Counted from the first letter of the stretch, positions 26,236-35,604 are shown. The stretch is DNA of 64,000 bases from JANQSP01 sp965226095 (GCA_965226095.1 OZ245336.1:496001-560000); one strand, 5' to 3'. Made by a program: numbers and translations. Notes: generated by a model from the sequence alone, not told the origin.

Positions 26236-27717
26236 ATGAGTATCGAAAAAAAAGATAATGTTTTAAGAGAAGAAAAAAAGCGAAAGTATCAAGAACTTTT
26301 GAATAAAAATCTGTGTGCTTATCCGCATGAATTTAAAAGAACGCACATCAGTCAGGACATTCATAAGCAATTTGATAAGTTGCAAACTGGAGAATCTTCT
26401 GAAGAAGAAGTAAGTTCTGCCGGTCGTTTAATGTTGATGAGAGATATGGGGAAGGCCGCTTTTTTTAATATTCAGGATCAGGAAGGTCTTTTACAGTGCT
26501 ATGTGAAGCCACAGGAGATGAATCAAAGTGCAAAAGATTTTTTTGCTCTGACAGATATAGGGGATATTGTAGGCATTAAAGGAAAACCCTTTCGTACAAA
26601 AAAGGGTGAACTCACAGTTCGCTTAAATGATTTTCAAATCTTATGTAAAAGTATTGAACCACTGCCAGAAAAGTATCATGGCCTGGAAGATAAAGAATTA
26701 AAGTATCGACACAGGCATTTGGATTTAATTATGGATCCGGAAGCTAAAAAAGTATTTCTACTTCGCTCTCAAGTGATAAAAGAAATACGTGGGTTTTTAG
26801 ATGAGCGCGGATTTTTGGAAGTGGAAACACCAGTTTTACAACCTTTGTATGGAGGAGCTTTAGCACAACCTTTTTCCACTCATCATCAAGCCTTGGATTG
26901 TGATTTGTATTTAAAAATATCTCCTGAGCTGTATTTAAAAAGATTGATCATTGGTGGTTTTGAAAAAGTGTATGAGTTGGGGAAAAATTTTAGAAATGAA
27001 GGGATTGATAGGTCTCATAATCCGGAATTTACCATGTTGGAATATTATGAAGCTTACACGGATTACATCTATCAAATGCAACAGTTTGAAGAGTTGGTGT
27101 GTCATGTTGTTCAAAAGATCAAAGGGACTTTGAAGTTTGAATATCAGGGTAAGATGTTGGATTTTACTTCACCTTGGAAGAGGTTGAGTATATATGAAGG
27201 TATTCAGGAGCGGGCTGGAGTGTCTGTGGAAAAAATGAGTGATGCAGAACTTTTTAAAAAAATAAAATCTTTGGGATCAGAAGTGGAAAAGGCCGGTCAG
27301 CGTGGCGATATGATCATGGAACTGTTTGAACTCACAGTGGAAAAACATTTATGGGATCCTTGTTTTATTATTGATTTTCCAAAAGAGATCTCTCCTCTGA
27401 CAAAAACACATCGTAAGGATTCGAATTTGGTGGAGCGCTTCGAACCCTTTATGGCCGGTATGGAATTAGGTAATGCCTACACAGAATTAAATGATCCAGT
27501 GGATCAGAGAAAAAGGTTGGAAGAGCAGGAAAAACAAAGACAGTCCAATAAGGAAGCTCATCCTATGGATCATGATTTTGTAAAAGCCGTTGAGGTGGGG
27601 ATGCCACCTACAGGTGGAGTCGGCTTGGGAGTGGAACGGTTAGTGTTGTTGCTGGCTAATCAAGCAAGCCTTAGAGATATTATTTTATTCCCAACCGTTA
27701 AGCCCTTGAAAGAATAG
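26236..27717 (+). CDS. lysS: Lysyl-tRNA synthetase (class II)
   Basis: 493 residues. N-terminal OB-fold anticodon domain (SSAGRLMLMRDMGKAAFFNIQDQEG, about 60-85), then class II motifs: 2 FRNEGIDRSHNPEFTMLEYYEAY and 3 GGVGLGVERLVLLLA. Length and domain order are normal. Same transcript as the aldolase is likely. REP-like repeats follow its stop codon. Confidence 0.96.
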   Translation: MSIEKKDNVLREEKKRKYQELLNKNLCAYPHEFKRTHISQDIHKQFDKLQTGESSEEEVSSAGRLMLMRDMGKAAFFNIQDQEGLLQCYVKPQEMNQSAKDFFALTDIGDIVGIKGKPFRTKKGELTVRLNDFQILCKSIEPLPEKYHGLEDKELKYRHRHLDLIMDPEAKKVFLLRSQVIKEIRGFLDERGFLEVETPVLQPLYGGALAQPFSTHHQALDCDLYLKISPELYLKRLIIGGFEKVYELGKNFRNEGIDRSHNPEFTMLEYYEAYTDYIYQMQQFEELVCHVVQKIKGTLKFEYQGKMLDFTSPWKRLSIYEGIQERAGVSVEKMSDAELFKKIKSLGSEVEKAGQRGDMIMELFELTVEKHLWDPCFIIDFPKEISPLTKTHRKDSNLVERFEPFMAGMELGNAYTELNDPVDQRKRLEEQEKQRQSNKEAHPMDHDFVKAVEVGMPPTGGVGLGVERLVLLLANQASLRDIILFPTVKPLKE

Positions 27718-27741
27718 GGAATGAAAAACATCATTCCAACA

Positions 27742-27803
27742 TTCGTCATTCCTGCGTGCGCGGGAATCCAGTTGCCTGGATGCTTGCGTTCGCCGGCATA
27801 ACA
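27742..27803. repeat. REP-like palindrome pair after lysS
   Basis: Two facing imperfect palindromes of the CATTCCTGCGTGCGCGGGAAT type separated by about 10 bp, placed between lysS and hicAB. Confidence 0.75.
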
Positions 27804-27834
27804 AGATTTAAAACACCTATAATAAGCGTTTGAC

Positions 27835-27858
27835 AATGGTGTCATATATGATACCATT
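27835..27858. promoter_or_regulatory. Palindromic operator of the hicAB operon
   Basis: A 24-bp inverted repeat with half-site AATGGT around TCATATATGA, 11 of 12 pairs matching. It overlaps the region after a TTGACA box (27830-27835) and ends 6 bp before hicA. HicB-type antitoxins bind such palindromes to repress their own operon; binding here is inferred. Confidence 0.7.
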
Positions 27859-27864
27859 ATTTAA

Positions 27865-28131
27865 ATGACTCTGCAAGAAGCTTTCAGCCAGTTGGCATCT
27901 GAAAAGAATATAAAATTTAAGACTCTCCTCAAGATATGCACTCATTTCTTTAAAGGACCAAGAATAGAAGGCAGTTATTATATTTTTAAAACCCCATGGA
28001 AAGGTCAACCTTGGGTGAATATTCAAAAGGACAAAAAAATGGCAAAAGTCTATCAAGTCAGACAAGTGAAAGAAGCTTTAAAAAAACTCAAACAAGGAGG
28101 AGCTAATGGAAAAATTAAAAAATCTGATTAA
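27865..28131 (+). CDS. hicA: HicA-like toxin (mRNA interferase family), catalytic His replaced
   Basis: 88 residues with the double-stranded-RNA-binding-like HicA fold signature GSYYIFKTPWKGQPWVNIQ...KVYQVRQVKEALKKL, typical of the longer HicA subfamily. Where that subfamily has a catalytic His after G-S(-S), this copy has Tyr-Tyr, so nuclease activity is uncertain. The hicB frame starts inside its 3' end (26-bp overlap), as is usual for toxin-antitoxin pairs. Confidence 0.8.
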   Translation: MTLQEAFSQLASEKNIKFKTLLKICTHFFKGPRIEGSYYIFKTPWKGQPWVNIQKDKKMAKVYQVRQVKEALKKLKQGGANGKIKKSD

Positions 28132-28438
28132 TCAATATTCCTATCATATTGAATATGATCTAGCAGATAAAATCTATATTGGAAGATGTGCAGAATTACC
28201 CTCTTTAACAGCTCATGGAAAAACACAGGAACAATCCTTAAAGGAAATAAAAACAGCAGTATTGGGAGCATTGAAATGGATGAAAAAAGAAAAAGAGGAG
28301 CTTCCTGATCCTTTTAATCTGCATAAATTCAGTGGAGAGTTTCGTATTCGCATCTCGCCGGAAAAGCATCGTCAAATTTCTATTGAATCTTCACTCCAAA
28401 ACATTTCCATGAATCAGTTCATAGTGAATAAACTTTGA
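28106..28438 (+). CDS. hicB: HicB-like antitoxin
   Basis: 110 residues: N-terminal HicB ferredoxin-like domain (YSYHIEYDLADKIYIGRCAELPSLTAHGKTQEQSLKEI) and a C-terminal ribbon-helix-helix type DNA-binding end (FRIRISPEKHRQISIESSLQNISMNQFIV). AGGAGG lies inside the hicA coding end. It is expected to neutralise HicA and repress the operon through the palindrome at 27835-27858. Confidence 0.88.
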   Translation: MEKLKNLINQYSYHIEYDLADKIYIGRCAELPSLTAHGKTQEQSLKEIKTAVLGALKWMKKEKEELPDPFNLHKFSGEFRIRISPEKHRQISIESSLQNISMNQFIVNKL

Positions 28439-28443
28439 TTTTA

Positions 28444-28470
28444 ACTGAAAGCTCTTAGAGAGTTTTCAGT
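28444..28470. repeat. 7-nt-loop hairpin after hicB
   Basis: Stem CTGAAAGCT with AGTTTTCAG and the loop CTTAGAG. It belongs to the dispersed hairpin family in which stem sequences vary but the loop is always seven bases. A T-run follows, so it may also end the hicAB transcript. Confidence 0.75.
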
Positions 28471-28473
28471 TTT

Positions 28474-28740
28474 CTGGATGCCTGCCTTCGCAGGCATGAC
28501 GGTCATTGCGGCCTTGAGCTGGAATCCAGTTAACTGGATGCCTGCCTTCGCAGGCATGACGGTCATTGCGGCCTTGAGCTGGAATCCAATTCTGGATGCC
28601 TGCCTTCGCAGGCATGACGGTCATTGCGGCCTTGAGCTGGAATCCAATTCTGGATGCCTGCTTTCGCAGGAATGACGACGAAAAATACAGGGATGACGAG
28701 ACGAGTATTGCAGGAATGACGGTCATTGCGGGGATGACGA
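28474..28740. repeat. Tandem REP array between hicB and speA
   Basis: Four tandem units beginning at 28474, 28534, 28592 and 28650 (periods 60, 58, 58 bp). Each holds the palindrome CTGCCTTCGCAGGCATGAC and a second half GCGGCCTTGAGCTGGAATCC. The array ends in degenerate pieces of ATGACG-type sequence. The open frames in it (for example 28466-28726 minus) are products of the repeat and not genes. Confidence 0.9.
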
Positions 28741-28743
28741 GAT

Positions 28744-30648
28744 TCAGGAGAGGTAAGTGTAGCCGGCGAGGCTTTGGCTGTAGTTTTTTAATAATTTGCC
28801 GGCTTCCTCACGGGATAAACGATTGTTGGATACAGCCGTTTCTGTAGTCTGCTGAATTTTTTCCATCAATTCTCTTTTATGATAACCAACATATTTTAAT
28901 ATATCGTACACGGAATCGCCTTCCACATGGTGATCCACCACATAACTTCCACTAGGACTGACAGAAACATGAATGGCATCTGTATCACCAAATAAGTTGT
29001 GCATGTCTCCCAAAATTTCCTGGTAAGCACCAGTTAAAAAAGCTGCTACATAATAAGGTTTTCCCTTATTTAAATTATGTACCATAAGGTATTTTTCGGT
29101 TTTCCATAGTTCATAATTCATAAACTGAGCAACCTTGCCATCGGAATCACAAGTGAGATCCGCCAGACTAGCCCGACGATATGGTTTTTCATTTAAGCGA
29201 TGAATGGGCATAATAGGAAAAGTATGTTTTAAAGCCCATGAATCCGGCAGACTTTGGAAGACTGAAAAATTAGAAAAGTAAATATCAGACAGCTCGTTGG
29301 TTAAGAATTGAAAAATCTCTTCATCATCCTCTTGACCCTCAGTAAGGTTTTTTAATTGAGCGGCGGCTGCACAATAGATGTTCTCAGCCAATGCCACTTC
29401 CTGCAAACTTAGAACTCCATAGATAAACAATTGATGAATGTCTTTCTTTTTTTCCACAAGATCATTAAAGGATTCACTGATGGGAGTTTTTTTCAAGGCT
29501 TTGTAAATATCATACAAGTCCTTAACAAAAACATGAGTATCATCACTAACAACAAATTCTGTACCCAAGGGTTTTTCTATGAGGTTGGCGGACATTATAT
29601 TAAAAACCAAAAGAGAACTGTGTGCGACCATAAAGCGCCCCGATTCAGAAATAATGTGAGGGTGTGGCGTCTGTTTTTCATCACAGATGCTTTGCAGATG
29701 GTAGACAATATCGTTAACATACTCCTGTGTACTGTAATTGGTGGATGACAAGGAACTTCCTGAACCATCGTAGTCCACTCCTAAACCACCACCCACATCC
29801 AGGTATTCCACTTTTGCGCCAAAGTTGTACAGCTCTGTCATCACCCGTGAAGCCTCCCGAATAGCTGACTTGATAGGATGAATAGAAGGAATCTGAGATC
29901 CAATATGAAAGTGCAACAGCTTCAGTTGATCCAAAGCGTTTTTTTCTTTTAAAATATTAATTGCTTGAACAATTTCACTGGCTGTCAGACCAAATTTGGA
30001 TTTAAAGCCGGAGCTTTCCATCCACTTGCCGTTTCCCTGTGTATTCAGTTTAATTCTAAAACCTATCTGCGCTTTTACTTTCAACTCTTCAGCAGTTTTC
30101 AAAATAATATTTAATTCCTCTAATCTATCCACAACAATAAAAATTTTCATACCGGCTTTTAAAGATAACAAGGCTGTTTGAATATAATTCTTATCTTTAA
30201 AGCCGTTGCATATAATGATTCGATCCGCCTGATTGATTAGAGCCAAAGCAATCAATAATTCCGGCTTGCTTCCTACCTCCAGACCAAAACCAAAATCTCC
30301 ACCCGATTGAATAATGTCTTTAATGACATAGCTTTGCTGATTCACCTTTATAGGAAAAACACCCTGAAAGTGGCCTTTGTAGCCATACTCATCAATGGCT
30401 TTCTTGAAACAAGAGTTAAGTTTACTCATCTGGGATTTGATAATATCAGGGAAGCGCATTAACACCGGTAAACGAATATTCTGCTTTTTTAAATCAGTGA
30501 TGATTTTATACAGATCCAAGTGAGGACCTTTTAAACCTTGAGGACAGATTTCCACATGGCCACTTGAATTGAGAGTAAAATATTCACCACCCCATACATC
30601 CACACCGTAAGAGCGAGCACTGTCCTTTATTGTCCATTGTTTTGTCAT
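28744..30648 (-). CDS. speA: Biosynthetic arginine decarboxylase
   Basis: 634 residues; PLP enzyme that makes agmatine from arginine for polyamine synthesis. N-terminal SARSYGVDVWGGEYF, PLP-lysine motif GVFPIKVNQQ (about 93-102), HFHIGSQIP, DVGGGLGVDYDGSGSS, SESGRFMVAHSS and the C-terminal LGDMHNLFGDTDAIHV. Length matches the SpeA group. Its 3' end abuts the REP array. Confidence 0.95.
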   Translation of the reverse strand: MTKQWTIKDSARSYGVDVWGGEYFTLNSSGHVEICPQGLKGPHLDLYKIITDLKKQNIRLPVLMRFPDIIKSQMSKLNSCFKKAIDEYGYKGHFQGVFPIKVNQQSYVIKDIIQSGGDFGFGLEVGSKPELLIALALINQADRIIICNGFKDKNYIQTALLSLKAGMKIFIVVDRLEELNIILKTAEELKVKAQIGFRIKLNTQGNGKWMESSGFKSKFGLTASEIVQAINILKEKNALDQLKLLHFHIGSQIPSIHPIKSAIREASRVMTELYNFGAKVEYLDVGGGLGVDYDGSGSSLSSTNYSTQEYVNDIVYHLQSICDEKQTPHPHIISESGRFMVAHSSLLVFNIMSANLIEKPLGTEFVVSDDTHVFVKDLYDIYKALKKTPISESFNDLVEKKKDIHQLFIYGVLSLQEVALAENIYCAAAAQLKNLTEGQEDDEEIFQFLTNELSDIYFSNFSVFQSLPDSWALKHTFPIMPIHRLNEKPYRRASLADLTCDSDGKVAQFMNYELWKTEKYLMVHNLNKGKPYYVAAFLTGAYQEILGDMHNLFGDTDAIHVSVSPSGSYVVDHHVEGDSVYDILKYVGYHKRELMEKIQQTTETAVSNNRLSREEAGKLLKNYSQSLAGYTYLS

Positions 30649-30736
30649 TTACTGTTACTCCCAGTTTGCTGCACTTTTTTTCTTTTATAAATAGCATAAT
30701 GGTTTAAAGGGCTTAATCATGTTGATTGAATTTAAG

Positions 30737-33145
30737 TCAAACAATGATATTAAGAATTTTACCGGCTTTGTAAATAACTTTTTTGATACTTTTGTCTTTT
30801 ATGCTGTTTTTTACAGATGATTGAAGTAAAGCTGTCTTTATAGCCTCTTCTTCAGAGGTGTTTATTGAAACAGAGATGGCACCTCTGGTTTTTCCGTTCA
30901 CCTGAACACCAATATTAGTCACCGATTTTTGAATGAGTTTTTCTTTCCATTTAGGCCAGGAACTCAAGGATACAAAACCTTCTCCCCCTAAAGCGGACCA
31001 GATTTCCTCTGCAATATGAGGAGCAAAAGGCATCAATAATTGAGATAAAATTTTTAAAATCCGGTGGCTTCTCACATTTCTTCTGTATAATTCATTAACC
31101 AAAATCATCATGGAGCTGATGGCTGTGTTTAAACTCAAACTTTTAATATCTTCGGTGACTTTTTTAATTGTGTGATTCAGTACAGACTCTAAGGATTCAC
31201 TGACTTCACCCTGCTCAGATAATATTTCACCCTTGTCGTTAAAGCAAAGTCGCCACACTCGATCTAAAAATCGACGGCTACCCTCAATACCGGCAGATGA
31301 CCAGGGTTTGTCTTTTTCCAAAGGACCTAAGAAGCTAATAAAAATTCTAATAGTGTCTGCTCCATGTAACTCCTTAAGGGTATCCGGGTTGGCTGTATTG
31401 CCACGGGATTTAGACATTTTTTGATTATCTTCTCCCAGTATCATTCCCTGATGCACCAGTTTTTTAAAAGGTTCAGGATGGGAAACCATTTTTTGATCGT
31501 AAAAAAACTTTTGCCAAAATCTGGAATAAAGCAAGTGACCGACAGTGTGTTCAGGTCCACCCACATACAAATCCACCGGCATCCAGTATTTTTGTTTTTC
31601 AAAATCAAAAGGAGCTTTATCGTTTTTTGGATCTGTATAACGCAAAAAGTACCAGGAAGAGGCCGCATAACCTGGCATGGTGTTGTCATCTCTTTTGCCT
31701 TTTTCACCGGTTTTTGGATCTGTATAATTAATAAACTCCGGTTGACGAGCCAAAGGAGGTTCGCCTGTCTCTGAAGGTTCATAGTGGGTGGTTTCTAGCA
31801 GTTTTACTGGTAACTCTGTTTCATCCACAACTCTTGTTTCTGATTTACCTTTAGCGTTTGTAAAATGAACAACTGGAAAAGGTTCTCCCCAATATCTTTG
31901 ACGGGAAAAAATCCAATCTTTTAATTTATATTGAGTTTCTTTTTTACCGTACTTATTTTTCTCCAACTCCTGAATCATTTTAGCAATGGCCTGTTCATTA
32001 TTCAGGTTATTTAAAAATTCACTATTAATGTGTGGGTTATCTCCGATAAAAGGCAAAACATCGCACTCTATGACTTTTTTAATAGCTAGATTGAATTTCT
32101 TTGCAAATTCAAAGTCCCTGTCGTCATGTGCAGGCACTGCCATGATTGTTCCAGTACCGTAATCCATTAAAACATAATCAGCGGTCCAAATGGGAATTTC
32201 TTCCTTGGTAAAAGGGTGAAGCGCATAACTCCCTGTAAAAACACCGGTCTTGTTTTCAGCTGCTTTACGATCCACATCAGATATACTTTGCACCTGTTTT
32301 TTATACTCTTGCACTGCTTTTTTTTGTTCTTCCGTTGTGATCTTATCCAATAATGGATGTTCAGGAGAGAGCACCAAAAAAGTCGAACCAAATAGAGTGT
32401 CCGGACGAGTGGTAAAAACTTCTATGGTTTTGTCAGAATCTTTAACAGAAAAATAAATCCTGGCGCCTGTGCTCTTCCCAATCCAGTTTCTTTGCCCTTC
32501 TATTGTCCTTTCCGGCCAATCAATAGTGGATAAATCTTTTAAAAGTCTTTCTGCGTATTTTGTGATGGCCAAAAGCCACTGCTTTACCGGTTTTCTAATT
32601 ACTTCATGTCCCCCTACTTCACTTTTACCATCGACTACTTCCTCATTAGCTAAAATAGTCTTTAGAGCAGGACACCAATTGACCGGTACTTTTTTCTGAT
32701 AAGCTAAACCGTTTTTAAAGAACTTAATAAATAAAAATTGTGTCCATTTATAATAGTTTGGTTCACAAGTGGAAATTTCCTTTTCCCAATCAAAGCTATA
32801 ACCAAAAGATTTTAACTGCCGACAAAAATTATCAATAGCCTGCTTGGTAATAACAGAAGGGTGAATACCTGTGCGAATAGCGTATTGTTCGGCTGGCAAA
32901 CCAAAAGCATCGTAACCCATAGGATGAAGGACATTGAACCCACAACTTCTTTTATAACGGGCTACCACTTCTGTTGGAGTGTAAGAGGCCAAGTGACCAA
33001 TATGCAAACCTGCTCCTGAAGGATAGGGAAACATACTGAGTGCATAGAACTTGGGTTTATTCCAATCCACCTCTACGTGGAAACATTGAGATTCTTCCCA
33101 TTTTTTTTGCCACTTTTTTTCTAACTCTATATGATCAAAATTCAT
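30737..33145 (-). CDS. leuS: Leucyl-tRNA synthetase
   Basis: 802-residue class I synthetase. HIGH region FPYPSGAGLHIGHL (about 38-51), CP1 editing domain with TRPDTLFGSTF and the GTGTIMAVPAHDDRD segment, KMSKS motif DNQKMSKSRGN (about 570), then the anticodon-binding helices and a C-terminal domain. Typical bacterial length, slightly short. Confidence 0.96.
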   Translation of the reverse strand: MNFDHIELEKKWQKKWEESQCFHVEVDWNKPKFYALSMFPYPSGAGLHIGHLASYTPTEVVARYKRSCGFNVLHPMGYDAFGLPAEQYAIRTGIHPSVITKQAIDNFCRQLKSFGYSFDWEKEISTCEPNYYKWTQFLFIKFFKNGLAYQKKVPVNWCPALKTILANEEVVDGKSEVGGHEVIRKPVKQWLLAITKYAERLLKDLSTIDWPERTIEGQRNWIGKSTGARIYFSVKDSDKTIEVFTTRPDTLFGSTFLVLSPEHPLLDKITTEEQKKAVQEYKKQVQSISDVDRKAAENKTGVFTGSYALHPFTKEEIPIWTADYVLMDYGTGTIMAVPAHDDRDFEFAKKFNLAIKKVIECDVLPFIGDNPHINSEFLNNLNNEQAIAKMIQELEKNKYGKKETQYKLKDWIFSRQRYWGEPFPVVHFTNAKGKSETRVVDETELPVKLLETTHYEPSETGEPPLARQPEFINYTDPKTGEKGKRDDNTMPGYAASSWYFLRYTDPKNDKAPFDFEKQKYWMPVDLYVGGPEHTVGHLLYSRFWQKFFYDQKMVSHPEPFKKLVHQGMILGEDNQKMSKSRGNTANPDTLKELHGADTIRIFISFLGPLEKDKPWSSAGIEGSRRFLDRVWRLCFNDKGEILSEQGEVSESLESVLNHTIKKVTEDIKSLSLNTAISSMMILVNELYRRNVRSHRILKILSQLLMPFAPHIAEEIWSALGGEGFVSLSSWPKWKEKLIQKSVTNIGVQVNGKTRGAISVSINTSEEEAIKTALLQSSVKNSIKDKSIKKVIYKAGKILNIIV

Positions 33146-33192
33146 TTTAATGAATTAAACAGATTTTTCTATTAAAAGCAATGCTTTTGGAC

Positions 33193-33221
33193 ACTTGAAA
33201 GCCCTCAGGCGGCTTTCAAGT
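33193..33221. repeat. 7-nt-loop hairpin (CTCAGGC loop)
   Basis: Perfect 11-bp stem ACTTGAAAGCC/GGCTTTCAAGT with loop CTCAGGC, followed by a T-run on the plus strand. It lies upstream of both flanking divergent genes (leuS and the kinase), where a terminator has no evident gene to serve. The same loop appears at 60684-60724 with a different stem. Confidence 0.8.
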
Positions 33222-33309
33222 TTTTCTATATTACTTTTTTCTTACCATGTACGCTCCAAGGACCTTCAAACTAAAACAGATTTTTAATAAAATTTGAAAA
33301 GCTTTGTGT

Positions 33310-33420
33310 ATTGTAAGTAGAGAAAACCTATCTTTGAGGGTTCCCGCCTACGGATGGATCAGCGGGACTTAAGGCCAGGGATGGCCGTCCCGACAAAGAT
33401 AGGTTTTCTCTACTTACAAT
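33310..33420. repeat. Three-stem palindromic element, copy 2
   Basis: Perfect 27-bp inverted arms (33310-33336 and 33394-33420) enclose a 57-bp core with two internal hairpins, GTTCCCGC/GCGGGAC and GGCCA/TGGCC. The core differs from copy 1 (3292-3394) at only a few bases. The arms differ at three paired positions with both partners changed. Placed in the 392-bp divergent gap between leuS and the kinase gene. Confidence 0.9.
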
Positions 33421-33457
33421 GCCAATGGATGTGCGTCCCGAAAAGATCAAATTTATC
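33421..33457. repeat. Partial third copy of the three-stem element
   Basis: Directly after copy 2, the stretch CCAATGGATGTGCGTCCCGA plus AAAGATCAAATTTA resembles the 3' half of the element (core end plus right arm of copy 1). The left half is missing. Confidence 0.6.
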
Positions 33458-33537
33458 ACCTGTAAAATACTTATTTGGTACAAAGCCATAGGTTGCTTTG
33501 CTTGAGAAGTTGGGGAAAAAGTAGTAAGACCATCAAG

Positions 33538-34524
33538 ATGGATGTGTTTTTAGAGAGTGTTTTAAAAGAAAATTATAAAAAAATTCCAATTCGCAAAGAA
33601 GGTTCTCAGCGAATCTATACACGCATTCAATGTGAAAACACTTCCTGGATGTTAGTGGAATCTCCTATTTCGGAACAAGCGTTATTTACAACAAGATTAA
33701 AAGAGCTGGCGGAAATAGGATTAAACGTGCCTGCTATCAAAGCACAAGACGATAAACAAGGGTTTCTATTATTGGAAGACTTAGGAGATCAGGATCTGGA
33801 AACAGTTTTTTCTACGCATTCAGAAAAGAGAATCAAATATTATAAACAAGCTATTGATCAAATGCTTTTACTGCAAAGAAAAGCACAGCATCTCAAGTGG
33901 CCACGCTTTACACAAGAACAACTATTTCAGGAAATGCTTTGGACCAAGGAACATTTAATGGAGGATTTATTAAATAAAAAATATAATGAAAATTCTTTGA
34001 AAGAATGTTTAAAAGAATGGCAAAGTATCAGCCAACAATTAGCCTGTTCTCCTTATGTGCCTGCGCATAGAGACTATCATAGCCGAAATTTAATGCTTAA
34101 AAATCAAAAACTGTACTGGATTGATTTTCAGTCAGCAGGATTATTTCCTCGCTATTATGATGCTGTTAGTTTACTTTATGATCCCTATGTTGATATGTCT
34201 GACAAAGAAAGAAGTAGTTTGATAGAATATTTTATTAATGGCTGCACCAATTCAAATAGCACAAATGAGTTCATCTATAAAAAATTTTCAAAAGAAGAGT
34301 GGCAGATTTGTGCGATACAAAGACTGTTTAAAGCTTGTGGTAGTTTTGCAGGCTTCACTAATTTAAAAAATCAAAACTCTCATTTAAAATATCTTAGTCC
34401 TGCGCTTCATCAATTAACACTGTGTTTGGAGTCTATACAACATTTCCCAGTTTTTTTACAATTAGTGAAAGAGCTTAAGACGCAAGTGGAAGAAAATAAA
34501 GAGATAAAAGGAGTCTATGAATAA
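33538..34524 (+). CDS. amgK: AmgK-like sugar kinase (aminoglycoside phosphotransferase fold)
   Basis: 328 residues from ATG 33538. Kinase-like fold with PAHRDYHSRNLML (catalytic loop) and WIDFQSAGLFPRYYDAVSLLYDPYV (metal Asp), the pattern of AmgK, which phosphorylates N-acetylmuramic acid/GlcNAc at the anomeric position in cell-wall recycling. The next gene is a MurU-like nucleotidyltransferase and overlaps by 8 bp, matching the usual amgK-murU pair. Substrate is inferred from this pairing. Confidence 0.8.
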   Translation: MDVFLESVLKENYKKIPIRKEGSQRIYTRIQCENTSWMLVESPISEQALFTTRLKELAEIGLNVPAIKAQDDKQGFLLLEDLGDQDLETVFSTHSEKRIKYYKQAIDQMLLLQRKAQHLKWPRFTQEQLFQEMLWTKEHLMEDLLNKKYNENSLKECLKEWQSISQQLACSPYVPAHRDYHSRNLMLKNQKLYWIDFQSAGLFPRYYDAVSLLYDPYVDMSDKERSSLIEYFINGCTNSNSTNEFIYKKFSKEEWQICAIQRLFKACGSFAGFTNLKNQNSHLKYLSPALHQLTLCLESIQHFPVFLQLVKELKTQVEENKEIKGVYE

Positions 34525-35569
34525 AAACGTAACTCCTTCGCTTAAAGCTTTTATGTTGTGTGCTGGTCATGCTACCCGCTTTTATCCTCATACCAAAACA
34601 CGAGCGAAAATGCTTATGCCTTTTTTAAATGTTCCTCTGGCTTTTTATAATTTATATTTGTTAAAAAACTTAGGTGTGCAAGATTGGTTAGCCAATACAA
34701 GAAAAGAACAACAGAATTTAAGAGAATCTTTGCTGGAGCTATCCGATTCAGCAAATATGCCTTCCCCTGAGTTTAGTGTGGAAGAAAAGCTTTTAGGCTC
34801 AGCTGGTGGTTTGTGGCAGGCACGTTCTTTTTTTAAAAGAGAAAAGTATTTTTATTATTTAAATGGAGATAGTTTTATATGGCCGATTGAAGAAAATGCT
34901 TTGTTAGATTTTTATGAAGCTCATGTTAAAAGTCAGTCATTGGCTAGTTTTTTAAGTATTCCCTCTCAAAATCAACAAGGAGTGTTGTGGGCGGATGATA
35001 GCAATCAAATTTATTCTTTTTTAAAAAAACCAGAAGGTTCCAATATAAAAGCTTATGATTTTTGTGGATTGGCTTTATTTTCAAATGAGATTTTAAATGA
35101 GTTAAAGCAAGATGATCACCATATTTTTAAAGATGTTTTGGAAAAACTTTGTTTGAAAAAGAATCTTCGTATACATGTTTGTTTAAATATAAAAATGCTG
35201 GGCATGAATCAACTGACTTCTTATTTAAAAGGGGTGGAACAAGCATTGACCAGTTTGATTTATGCTCATTCATCCAGTAGGTATTTAAAACAGGTATTAA
35301 ATTGTTTTTCTCCAAATTGGTGTCAATTTTCAGATGAAAACTATATATCCGCTACTAAACTACCTTCTATATTAAAGGAAAAATTAAATAAAAAAAATTA
35401 TTTATTCTGTGGTCAGCAAGTACAAGGCTTGGAGAATCTTTCAATCAACAATTTTGCAGTACTGGGGAATCATTGTTTTATTGAAAAACCGGTGACTATC
35501 GAAAGCTCTGTTGTGGTAGAGAAAATGAAATTAAAAAATGATTTATCTCATCAGCTTATACTGGATTAA
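34517..35569 (+). CDS. murU: MurU-like nucleotidyltransferase
   Basis: 350 residues. N-terminal nucleotidyltransferase fold, with AFMLCAGHATRFYPHTKTRA replacing the more usual AAGxGTRMxPLT, then KMLMPFLNVPL, the metal-binding YLNGDSFIW and FLKKPEGSNIKAYDFCGLALF. The C-terminal about 110 residues are extra relative to MurU of about 225-240 residues and include a hexapeptide-like NNFAVLGNHCFIEKPVTIES. Converts sugar-1-phosphate to UDP-sugar if it is a true MurU. The stop codon lies in a triplicated CTGGATTAA-like sequence that leads into a REP. Confidence 0.7.
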   Translation: MNKNVTPSLKAFMLCAGHATRFYPHTKTRAKMLMPFLNVPLAFYNLYLLKNLGVQDWLANTRKEQQNLRESLLELSDSANMPSPEFSVEEKLLGSAGGLWQARSFFKREKYFYYLNGDSFIWPIEENALLDFYEAHVKSQSLASFLSIPSQNQQGVLWADDSNQIYSFLKKPEGSNIKAYDFCGLALFSNEILNELKQDDHHIFKDVLEKLCLKKNLRIHVCLNIKMLGMNQLTSYLKGVEQALTSLIYAHSSSRYLKQVLNCFSPNWCQFSDENYISATKLPSILKEKLNKKNYLFCGQQVQGLENLSINNFAVLGNHCFIEKPVTIESSVVVEKMKLKNDLSHQLILD

Positions 35570-35604
35570 CTGGATTAACTGGATTCCTGCTTTCGCAGGA
35601 ATGA
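35561..35604. repeat. REP-like palindrome at the murU stop
   Basis: CTGGATTAA occurs twice and is followed by CTGGATTCC and the palindrome CTGCTTTCGCAGGAATGACG. The murU stop codon is the TAA of the first copy. Confidence 0.75.

Noticed and set aside
28466..28726. Minus-strand ORF of 86 aa
   Set aside because: It is entirely made of REP repeats (phrases such as AKAGIQ and ACEGRHP are typical REP translations).
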